6,630 nt of DNA from an uncultured Collinsella sp. GTDB lineage: Bacteria; Actinomycetota; Coriobacteriia; Coriobacteriales; Coriobacteriaceae. The DNA lies in assembly GCA_934654765.1 (NCBI GenBank), contig CAKUGX010000102.1, positions 1 through 6,630 on the forward strand, written 5' to 3'. Positions 1 through 4,704 of this stretch are shown piece by piece. The translations under genes were made by a program, and so were the position numbers. Numbering within the stretch: the stretch's first letter is position 1; the number at the start of each line of letters is the position of its first letter. The notes beneath the pieces were generated by a model. That model saw nothing but the letters and a program-made list of their open reading frames with translations, made no database searches and was not told where the DNA came from.

Positions 1-134
1 GCGAAGTGCTGCGCCGACCCCACGCAGCCGAAGACATCGCCCTCGCCACGATGGAGCTCGTAGGCAAACCCCAAAAGCGCAAACGAGCCTTCTGCCGCTT
101 CTACTGGGGCGGCAAACCCGCGCATATCCGCTAG
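1..134 (+). CDS. C-terminal fragment of an unidentified protein (cut by window start)
   Basis: An open frame enters at base 3 and ends with TAG at 132-134, giving 43 visible residues. The tail is basic and aromatic (GKPQKRKRAFCRFYWGGKP, then AHIR at the end). I do not recognise the family and assign no function. About three quarters of third codon positions are G or C, consistent with coding sequence but not decisive. The opposite strand is also open here, starting with ATG at 125-123, but it has no visible ribosome binding site. I prefer the plus strand because its stop lies 10 bases before a hairpin element. That element has the same orientation relative to this frame as its sister copy has relative to dut. 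This contextual argument is inference, and the strand call is only moderately secure. Confidence 0.4.
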   Translation, partial: EVLRRPHAAEDIALATMELVGKPQKRKRAFCRFYWGGKPAHIR

Positions 135-144
135 TCGAATGTCC

Positions 145-248
145 GCCGCTCTGCCGGAGCCGCCCTTATATCATTCCATGCTCAAACATTCTCGCTTCGC
201 TGCGAAACTGCGCGTGGAACGATATAAGGGCGGCTCCGGCAGAGCGGC
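145..248 (+). repeat. Long hairpin element, copy A
   Basis: The arms at 145-172 and 221-248 are perfect 28-bp reverse complements. The 48-base core between them (173-220) adds further pairing: ATTCCATGC against GCGTGGAAC, with one mismatch and one G-U. The core contains TTCTCGCTTCGC and ends GCGAAACTGCGCGTGGAAC. The same core, with two base changes and a 9-base expansion, occurs at 431-487 on the other strand. The element starts 10 bases after the stop of the upstream plus-strand frame. It is not a textbook terminator, because no T run follows the stem. It could be a processed or stabilising 3' end structure, or a non-autonomous mobile repeat. I recognise no named family. Confidence 0.85.
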
Positions 249-325
249 TGCGTTTACTTACTAGCAGCTACTTCGGTATCCCCTCCATTAGAACCTGCAA
301 AGGTAAAACAGGAAAATATAAATAA
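249..325. other. AT-rich spacer between hairpin elements, no gene seen
   Basis: No open frame of useful length and no RNA gene is visible. The right part (about 300-325) is A-rich on the plus strand, so a minus-strand transcript leaving the palindrome at 326-374 would carry a U-rich tail. An 8-base word, CTTACTAG, occurs here at 257-264 and again at 369-376. I regard this as minor. Confidence 0.5.
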
Positions 326-374
326 AGTAAGCCGATTCGACAAAGGGACAGCCCCTTTGTCGAATCGGCTTACT
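326..374. repeat. Perfect 22-bp palindrome with 5-base loop; possible terminator of the dut unit
   Basis: The arm at 326-347 (AGTAAGCCGATTCGACAAAG plus GG) is the exact reverse complement of 353-374, around the loop ACAGC. Read on the minus strand, the stem is followed by TTATTTATATTTTCC (325-311), with ten T in the first thirteen bases. It could therefore act as an intrinsic terminator for transcripts coming from dut. Read on the plus strand, no T run follows. The centre, CAAAGGGACAGCCCCTTTG, resembles the GGGACAG-type REP palindromes often found near RAYT (IS200-like Y1) transposases. That resemblance is from memory, and no transposase lies in this window. The sequence is unrelated to the two flanking hairpin elements. 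Confidence 0.75.
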
Positions 375-407
375 AGAAAAGTAAATATTGTTTCAAGCGA
401 GTAGCCG

Positions 408-510
408 CCCGCCCGGAGCTTACCTATATCGTTCCACGCACAGTTTCGCAGCGAGCGAAGCGACGCGAGAATGTTTGAACATGGAATGATATAGGTAAGC
501 TCCGGGCGGG
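408..510 (-). repeat. Long hairpin element, copy B (inverted relative to copy A)
   Basis: The arms at 408-430 and 488-510 are perfect 23-bp reverse complements around a 57-base core (431-487). Read on the minus strand, the core aligns with copy A at 46 of 48 positions. It also has nine extra bases in the TCGC-rich centre (CTCGCGTCGCTTCGCTCGC against CTCGCTTCGC in copy A). The outer arms share CCGGAGC and TATATC with copy A but differ between and beyond these words, yet each copy pairs perfectly with itself. The element begins 15 bases after the dut stop codon. It is in the same orientation relative to dut as copy A is to the upstream gene. No T run follows on the minus strand. Confidence 0.85.
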
Positions 511-525
511 AGGGATACGAGCGCC

Positions 526-969
526 CTAGGAGACGCCGCTGGAGCCGAAGCCTCCTTTACCTCGGTCAGTTTCGTCTAGTTCTTCTACTTCTACGAGATT
601 GACCGTAGGGACTTCTTGGATGACAAGTTGAGCTATGCGGTCGCCTTTGTTGATTTGGATGTCGTTGGTGGGATCCAGGTTGATGAGGATAACCTTGAGT
701 TCTCCTCGGTAGTGGGCGTCGATGAGGCCCGGCGTGTTGACTATAGACAGGCCCTGCTTGATGGCCAAGCCGCTGCGGGGCTGGACGAAGCCGGCGTAGC
801 CATCGGGCAGGGCGATGGCCAGCCCAGTAGAGACCAGACGGCGTTCGAAGGGCTTCAGGACGCAGTCCTCGTTGGAGCGCAAATCCAAGCCAGCATCGGT
901 GGGATGGGCGTATTTGGGAAGCTCAACGGTGGGGTCGAGGCGCTTTATGTTGACGGTAATGTTGGACAT
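526..969 (-). CDS. dut: Deoxyuridine 5'-triphosphate nucleotidohydrolase (dUTPase)
   Basis: Hydrolyses dUTP to dUMP and pyrophosphate in the cytoplasm, keeping uracil out of DNA and supplying dUMP for thymidylate synthesis. All five motifs of the trimeric dUTPase family are present in 147 residues: DAGLDL (25-30), PRSGLA (64-69), [11 protein letters not shown] (81-91, with catalytic-type Asp84 and base-stacking Tyr87), GDRIAQLVI (109-117), and the glycine-rich C-terminal arm [10 protein letters not shown] (136-145). The length is normal for the homotrimeric bacterial type, and the enzyme looks intact. The start lies 4 bases after the nrdR stop. Its ribosome binding site, AAGGTGA (980-974), includes that stop codon, so translation is probably coupled to nrdR. 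It is the last gene of the LysM-nrdR-dut unit and is followed by hairpin copy B. Confidence 0.97.
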   Translation of the reverse strand: MSNITVNIKRLDPTVELPKYAHPTDAGLDLRSNEDCVLKPFERRLVSTGLAIALPDGYAGFVQPRSGLAIKQGLSIVNTPGLIDAHYRGELKVILINLDPTNDIQINKGDRIAQLVIQEVPTVNLVEVEELDETDRGKGGFGSSGVS

Positions 970-973
970 GGAA

Positions 974-1417
974 TCACCTTAGCTTGTCGAGCTCTTGCAG
1001 AAACTCATCGACGTCTTTGAAATCGCGGTAGACCGAGGCAAAGCGGATGTAGGCCACCTTGTCGATCTTGGCCAAGCGCTTGAGCACCATGTCACCCAAC
1101 TCATGGGACGTGACGGCCGTCAGCGTGCGAGAGCGCAACTCGACCTCGATGTCGTCGATAATCTCATTGAGCTTCTTAGTGTCGATATCGCGCTTGATGG
1201 TGGCGCGCATCAAGCCGACGAGCAGCTTATTGCGATCGAACCGCTGCTTGGTTCCGTCTGACTTAATGACCTCGATAGGGTCCTCGCATCGCTCGAACGT
1301 TGTAAAGCGATAGTTACACGAGCAACATTCGCGACGGCGCTTAATGGTGTTATTTGACTCCTGCATACGGGAATCAACGACGCGGGTATGTGCCTTGCCG
1401 CATTTGGGACAGCGCAT
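974..1417 (-). CDS. nrdR: Transcriptional repressor NrdR
   Basis: NrdR is a zinc- and (d)ATP-sensing repressor that binds NrdR boxes upstream of ribonucleotide reductase genes and so regulates dNTP supply. The 147-residue protein has the family layout. An N-terminal zinc ribbon uses Cys3, Cys6, Cys31 and Cys34, with the typical VVDSR and RRRECCSC surroundings; Cys32 is an extra cysteine. Next come the RFTTFER segment (37-43) and an ATP-cone domain (about 49-139) that starts [15 protein letters not shown] and ends near [11 protein letters not shown]. The start is supported by AGGAGG (1427-1422), four bases before the ATG. That start codon lies in the arm of a 12-bp inverted repeat (see 1412-1455). 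The gene sits 51 bases after the LysM gene and 4 bases before dut, so co-transcription with both is likely. Confidence 0.97.
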   Translation of the reverse strand: MRCPKCGKAHTRVVDSRMQESNNTIKRRRECCSCNYRFTTFERCEDPIEVIKSDGTKQRFDRNKLLVGLMRATIKRDIDTKKLNEIIDDIEVELRSRTLTAVTSHELGDMVLKRLAKIDKVAYIRFASVYRDFKDVDEFLQELDKLR

Positions 1418-1455
1418 GGTACCTCCTCTTAAACGATAACAAGGGTACCATGCGC
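1412..1455 (-). promoter_or_regulatory. Inverted repeat covering the nrdR start codon; candidate translational control hairpin
   Basis: GCGCATGGTACC (1412-1423) is the exact reverse complement of GGTACCATGCGC (1444-1455), separated by 20 bases. In the minus-strand mRNA this forms a 12-bp stem, eight pairs being G-C. One arm contains the nrdR AUG (1417-1415) and the last two bases of AGGAGG; the rest of the Shine-Dalgarno lies in the loop. The upstream arm carries its own AUG (1451-1449). This opens a 25-codon frame overlapping nrdR out of frame and ending at 1374, with no ribosome binding site visible. The stem is seen directly; a regulatory role is inference. It is not followed by a T run, so a terminator is unlikely. 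Confidence 0.55.
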
Positions 1456-1468
1456 AGCGCGATAATGA

Positions 1469-1921
1469 TTACGAACGAGCAGGAACCTTAAGATGCGCAC
1501 CGGCGGCGAGCGAACCATGCTCCAGATGATTGACGTTACGGATCATGTCGGAAGTCTCTTGCGTGGAAAGGCCTTCGATTGGATATTCCTCGGCAAGCGA
1601 CCAAAGAGAATCGCCAGTCTGAACGCGAATGGTCTCGTAAGTAATGTTGGAAACGGACTCGGCATACGCGGCGTGACGAGCGCTAAAGACCGAAGTAGCG
1701 AGGACAAAGAAGAGCGTAAGCGCAACGGCGACGGCGACAATCGTCGGAACCTTCAGGGCAACGCGGGCCGGCGCGACTACAGCCTGCTGATTGCGAGCAG
1801 GCTTTACGGTCAAAGGCTGAAAGCCGGAGCGGCCACCCTGAACAACCGTAAAAGTGGGTTCTGCAGGCGTCTCGAGCTTAAGGGCGAGGTTTCCCTGGAC
1901 CATATTCGTTGCGTTCATCAT
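1469..1921 (-). CDS. LysM-domain membrane protein, probable SOS cell-division inhibitor (YneA/DivS/ChiZ-like)
   Basis: A 150-residue bitopic membrane protein. It has a variable cytoplasmic N-terminus (1-57), one hydrophobic segment (about 58-79, VPTIVAVAVALTLFFVLA), and an external LysM domain (about 96-147) opening YETIRVQTGDSLWSLAEEY and closing GAHLKVP. LysM domains bind peptidoglycan. Small proteins of this build encoded divergently from lexA (B. subtilis YneA, C. glutamicum DivS, M. tuberculosis ChiZ) delay septation during DNA damage. Function here is inferred from architecture, position and the SOS boxes in its promoter. Two ATGs stand in tandem (1921 and 1918). With AGGAG at 1929-1925, the second has the better spacing of 6 bases, so the true protein may be 149 residues. 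The sequence is too divergent to choose a gene name. Confidence 0.85.
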   Translation of the reverse strand: MMNATNMVQGNLALKLETPAEPTFTVVQGGRSGFQPLTVKPARNQQAVVAPARVALKVPTIVAVAVALTLFFVLATSVFSARHAAYAESVSNITYETIRVQTGDSLWSLAEEYPIEGLSTQETSDMIRNVNHLEHGSLAAGAHLKVPARS

Positions 1922-1924
1922 GTT

Positions 1925-1929
1925 CTCCT
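1925..1929 (-). promoter_or_regulatory. Ribosome binding site of the LysM gene
   Basis: On the minus strand the leader reads GAGAGGAGAAC directly before two tandem ATG codons. AGGAG is 3 bases from the first and 6 from the second, favouring the second (1918) as the main start. Confidence 0.6.
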
Positions 1930-1988
1930 CTCGCGTGTTTTGCTGAGAACAGTTTTATCAAGCCGCGCGGACAAAAATGTCTAGCGCG

Positions 1989-2002
1989 AGAACGAATGTT
2001 CG
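1989..2002. promoter_or_regulatory. SOS box 1 (LexA operator)
   Basis: AGAACGAATGTTCG contains the GAAC-N4-GTTC palindrome typical of LexA operators in Bacillota and Actinomycetota. It overlaps the predicted transcription start of the LysM gene on the minus strand. It starts exactly 28 bp before box 2. Confidence 0.85.
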
Positions 2003-2008
2003 GTTATT

Positions 2009-2036
2009 ATTATCTTCGAACAGTTGTTCCTGTCAA
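2009..2036 (-). promoter_or_regulatory. Predicted sigma-70-type promoter of the LysM-nrdR-dut unit
   Basis: On the minus strand TTGACA (2036-2031) is a perfect -35 hexamer. GATAAT (2014-2009) is a five-of-six -10 hexamer at 16-bp spacing; ATAATA at 17 bp is an alternative. SOS box 2 fills the spacer and box 1 would cover the start site, so bound LexA should block RNA polymerase directly. Predicted from sequence only. Confidence 0.7.
2017..2030. promoter_or_regulatory. SOS box 2 (LexA operator)
   Basis: CGAACAGTTGTTCC is a full GAAC-N4-GTTC match with the flanking C preferred by LexA. It is the best of the three operators. It lies between the -35 and -10 of the minus-strand promoter, and 52 bp before the lexA start codon. 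Confidence 0.9.
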
Positions 2037-2044
2037 GCAAAATT

Positions 2045-2058
2045 CGAACATTTGTTTG
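2045..2058. promoter_or_regulatory. SOS box 3 (LexA operator, one mismatch)
   Basis: CGAACATTTGTTTG has GAAC-N4-GTTT, one change from the palindrome. It starts exactly 28 bp after box 2 and lies 24 bp before the lexA start codon, so it probably serves lexA autoregulation. I found no convincing -35/-10 pair for lexA. CAAAAT at 2038-2043 is a weak -10 candidate that would place boxes 2 and 3 around the start site. Confidence 0.75.
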
Positions 2059-2068
2059 ACATGGGTAG

Positions 2069-2074
2069 AGAGGA
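2069..2074 (+). promoter_or_regulatory. Ribosome binding site deciding the lexA start
   Basis: AGAGGA is followed by a 7-base spacer before ATG 2082. The competing in-frame ATG at 2061 has no purine-rich stretch at the right distance, since it follows TTTGTTTGAC. Confidence 0.6.
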
Positions 2075-2081
2075 TGCCCTG

Positions 2082-2726
2082 ATGGCTCGCAAAATTACCA
2101 AGCGTCAGCAGCAAATTTACGACTTCATCAAGGAATATCAGCAGGAGAAGGGTTATCCGCCCAGCGTGCGCGAGATGGCTTCTGCCGTGGGCCTTTCCTC
2201 CCCCAGCACCGTGCACGCCCATCTCTCTGCCCTAGAGGCGCGCGGGCTACTCAAGCGCGATGCCACCAAACCGCGCGCCCTGGAACTCTTTAACGAGGAC
2301 GGTTCCTCTGTCTCGATTTCTAAATCTGATGAGCCCACCGCGCCTCGCGGAACGGTCTCGCTACCGCTCGTTGGTCGCGTCGCGGCTGGGATTCCCATTC
2401 TGGCCGAGCAGAATATCGAAGACACGTTTACTATCCCGACCGAAATCGCCACTGATCAGGGTTCCTTTATCCTTGAGGTGCATGGGAGCTCAATGATCAA
2501 TGTCGGCATCTTCAATGGCGATTACATCATCGTCCGTGAACAAAAGAGTGCCATGAACGGCGAAATTGTCGTTGCCATGATTGATGGTTCAGCGACCGTC
2601 AAGACGTTCTACAAGGAGCAGGGGCGCGTGCGCTTGCAGCCCGAGAACGACACTATGGAGCCTATCTATGCGACGAACCCCGTTATTTTGGGTAAAGTTG
2701 TCGGTTTAATGCGCCGGTTCTCGTAA
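2082..2726 (+). CDS. lexA: SOS response repressor LexA
   Basis: LexA represses SOS genes and cleaves itself when activated RecA filaments form. From ATG 2082 the protein has 214 residues. A winged helix-turn-helix (about 1-65) includes SVREMASAVGLSSPSTVHAHL (28-48). The Ala102-Gly103 cleavage site sits in GRVAAGIPILAE. The S24-type peptidase domain carries nucleophile Ser137 (HGSSM) and general base Lys174 (ATVKTFY). The loop reads GSSMINVG where most LexA proteins have GDSMIDAG, an unusual but probably tolerated change. I chose 2082 because MARKITKRQQ matches the usual LexA start and AGAGGA (2069-2074) is 7 bases upstream. ATG codons at 1977 and 2061 are also in frame, but the first would place the SOS boxes inside the coding region. 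Three SOS boxes lie upstream. Confidence 0.96.
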   Translation: MARKITKRQQQIYDFIKEYQQEKGYPPSVREMASAVGLSSPSTVHAHLSALEARGLLKRDATKPRALELFNEDGSSVSISKSDEPTAPRGTVSLPLVGRVAAGIPILAEQNIEDTFTIPTEIATDQGSFILEVHGSSMINVGIFNGDYIIVREQKSAMNGEIVVAMIDGSATVKTFYKEQGRVRLQPENDTMEPIYATNPVILGKVVGLMRRFS

Positions 2727-3430
2727 TGCAAAAACACATCACCATCTTTGATACCGTCCGCGGGTTTACGATGATTTCTATGGCAGGTTTTCACGCTTGC
2801 TACGATCTCGCCTACCTGTACGGCTGGGATATGCCCTGGTTTACCCAGTCAGTCTTTCAAGACATCTGGCGCGCCAGCATCAGCTGGGTATTTTTGTTTA
2901 TCGCGGGTTGGATGTGTACCCTTTCGCGCAACAATATCAAACGTGCCGCCAAATACGCCTTAGCAGCACTCGTCGTCTGGTTGGCAACAACACTTGTCTC
3001 AGTCGACGATTCGGTTAATTTTGGCATCATCTACTGCATGGCCGCATGTACCGGCATCGTGGCGTTGACCGATCCTGTCCTTAAGAAGATATCGGCGAGA
3101 TGGGGCATGCCCCTATGCCTTGTGTTGTTCGCCCTCACCTGGAGCATCCCCAAAACGACCTACCCTGTCCCCTACCTGGCGTGGCTGGGATTTCCGAGCC
3201 CTGGGTTTGTCTCGGGTGATTACTACCCCATCATCCCGTTTATCTTTATGTATCTTGCAGGATACTTCGCCGCACACATAGCGCAGGGAATCGATAAGAC
3301 CATCCCTAGCTGGGCCTACGCCAACCCCCTGCCGGCGCTCGCCAGCCTTGGACGTCACGCACTCCCCTTTTATCTGCTGCATCAGCCCATCATTCTGGGC
3401 ATTTTGGAGCTCGTCTACTCGGTGCGATAA
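2726..3430 (+). CDS. Multi-pass membrane protein, DUF1624/HGSNAT-type acyltransferase-like
   Basis: A 234-residue integral membrane protein with about seven hydrophobic segments (near 12-32, 50-67, 74-94, 98-118, 127-142, 168-186 and 213-231). The opening IFDTVRGFTMISMAGFHACYD, with its Asp-x-x-Arg-Gly start and a His in the first membrane helix, and the end LGRHALPFYLLHQP are typical of DUF1624, related to heparan-alpha-glucosaminide N-acetyltransferase. Those proteins move acetyl groups across a membrane to a sugar; the substrate here is unknown and catalysis is unproven. The ATG overlaps the lexA stop (TAATG, one shared base). I see no Shine-Dalgarno, so translation probably depends on reinitiation after lexA, putting the gene under SOS control. 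Its last 16 bases overlap the 3' end of hflX on the other strand. Confidence 0.85.
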   Translation: MQKHITIFDTVRGFTMISMAGFHACYDLAYLYGWDMPWFTQSVFQDIWRASISWVFLFIAGWMCTLSRNNIKRAAKYALAALVVWLATTLVSVDDSVNFGIIYCMAACTGIVALTDPVLKKISARWGMPLCLVLFALTWSIPKTTYPVPYLAWLGFPSPGFVSGDYYPIIPFIFMYLAGYFAAHIAQGIDKTIPSWAYANPLPALASLGRHALPFYLLHQPIILGILELVYSVR

Positions 3431-4704
3431 CGCTCGAGCCGCGGTGCAATACGGGCCGGCAACTTCACCACAATGCGAACGCCGTCCTCGAGATATTCCT
3501 CATGCAGAAGGGTTCCCTGCTCATGCACCAGCGTGATGAGAGCGCCCTCGCGATACGGAATATCAGCGGAGAGCAACACATCGGTGGCAGCTGCCTCACG
3601 AGCAATGCGATCGACGAGATCGTCGAGCCCATCGCCCGTTTGGGCCGAGAACAGAACGGCTTCGGGATAGCGACGACGGAAACTCAATCGATCAACGCTA
3701 TCGAGAAGATCGATTTTATTGAATACGGTCAGCGTTAAACGCTCTCCGGCGCCGATCTCATCAAGCACGCGGTCGACAGCCTCCAGCTGCCGCTCATAGT
3801 CCTCGTCAGACGCATCTACGACTTTGAGAATTAGATCGGCACCCAACACCTCGGACAGCGTCGATTTAAAGGCATCGACCAGACCATGCGGCAGCTTTTG
3901 AATAAAGCCGACGGTATCGGTAATCGTCATGCCGCGACCGCCGGGCAGGCGATACGAACGCGTCGTAGGGTCGAGCGTAGCAAACAGCTTGTCCTGCGAA
4001 AGTACCGTAGAGCCGGTCAGACGATTGAGCAACGTCGATTTACCGGCATTGGTATAACCGGCTAACGCGACGCGAAACGCCGGTGACTCAATGCGGCTCT
4101 TGGATTGAACATCGCGACGCTGTTCAACCTGCTTGAGCTCACGACGAAGCGCAGCGATCTTATTACGAATGAGGCGACGGTCGACCTCGAGCTGACTTTC
4201 GCCCTGACCAAAACGTGAGCCGATGCCGCCGCGCGTCTGCTCCTTGGCGAGATGGCTCCACATGCCGCGCAGACGAGGCAACAGATATTGAAGCTGTGCC
4301 AGCTGTACCTGCAGGCGTCCCTCACGCGTCTGAGCATGCAGGCCAAAGATATCCAGGATCAGTGCTGTACGATCGATAATCTTTACCGGCTCGCCTACGG
4401 CTTTCTCCAAATAGGACTGCTGCGAGGGCGATAAATCGTCGTCGAAGATAACAACATCGACATCCATACGATGCACGAGCCCGCAAAGCTCCTCAACCTT
4501 ACCGGAGCCGATAAACGATTTGGGATACGGCTTTACCAAACGCTGAGACAAGCGAGCCATGCACTGGGCACCAGCCGTATAGGCAAGGCGCTCCAGCTCA
4601 TCGAGCGATCGATCGAGTGGCCATGCATTGTCGCGCCACTCAACACCAACTAAAATGGCACGCTCGGGCTCGGGTGCCGTGGGAACAAGGGGGAAACGGG
4701 CCAT
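3415..4704 (-). CDS. hflX: Ribosome-associated GTPase HflX
   Basis: HflX binds the large ribosomal subunit and splits stalled or hibernating 70S ribosomes, notably in heat or antibiotic stress. The 429-residue protein has the full family layout. An N-terminal HflX domain (about 17-115) contains SFIGSGKVEEL. A linker with a coiled-coil tendency carries the hallmark GSRFGQGESQLEVDRR (162-177). The G domain has G1 GYTNAGKS (216-223), G3 DTVGF (263-267), G4 NKID (329-332) and G5 SAQTGDG (353-359). A short C-terminal domain ends at 429. The start codon shares one base with the miaA stop (TAATG). GAGG lies 7 bases upstream, so the gene is probably translated both by coupling and on its own. The 3' end overlaps the converging membrane-protein gene by 16 bases. 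Confidence 0.97.
   Translation of the reverse strand: MARFPLVPTAPEPERAILVGVEWRDNAWPLDRSLDELERLAYTAGAQCMARLSQRLVKPYPKSFIGSGKVEELCGLVHRMDVDVVIFDDDLSPSQQSYLEKAVGEPVKIIDRTALILDIFGLHAQTREGRLQVQLAQLQYLLPRLRGMWSHLAKEQTRGGIGSRFGQGESQLEVDRRLIRNKIAALRRELKQVEQRRDVQSKSRIESPAFRVALAGYTNAGKSTLLNRLTGSTVLSQDKLFATLDPTTRSYRLPGGRGMTITDTVGFIQKLPHGLVDAFKSTLSEVLGADLILKVVDASDEDYERQLEAVDRVLDEIGAGERLTLTVFNKIDLLDSVDRLSFRRRYPEAVLFSAQTGDGLDDLVDRIAREAAATDVLLSADIPYREGALITLVHEQGTLLHEEYLEDGVRIVVKLPARIAPRLERYRTE

Noticed and set aside
1..125. Minus-strand open frame starting at ATG 125
   Set aside because: It is open to the window edge with similar third-position GC, but has no ribosome binding site. The plus-strand frame better fits the hairpin placement. 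It cannot be fully excluded on so short a stretch.
145..510. CRISPR array or an invertible recombinase switch
   Set aside because: There are only two repeat units, in opposite orientation, with no spacers of regular length and no cas or invertase gene in view. The inverted copies could recombine, but nothing shows a switch.
408..510. Simple rho-independent terminator for dut
   Set aside because: The stem is long and the core conserved, but no T run follows on the minus strand (it continues GGCGGCTACTCGC). The palindrome at 326-374 has a better T-rich tail.
616..1020. Plus-strand open frame opposite dut
   Set aside because: It is antisense to a dUTPase with all five motifs intact; no start signal or recognisable protein.
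1947..1954. Fourth SOS box near GAACAGTT
   Set aside because: Only the left half-site matches; the expected GTTC is TTAT, and the position is not on the 28-bp spacing of the other three.
1977..2081. Longer LexA starting at 1977 or 2061
   Set aside because: The extra N-terminus from 1977 would translate through all or most of the SOS box array and has no LexA-like sequence. The 2061 ATG has no ribosome binding site, while 2082 has one and gives the family N-terminus.
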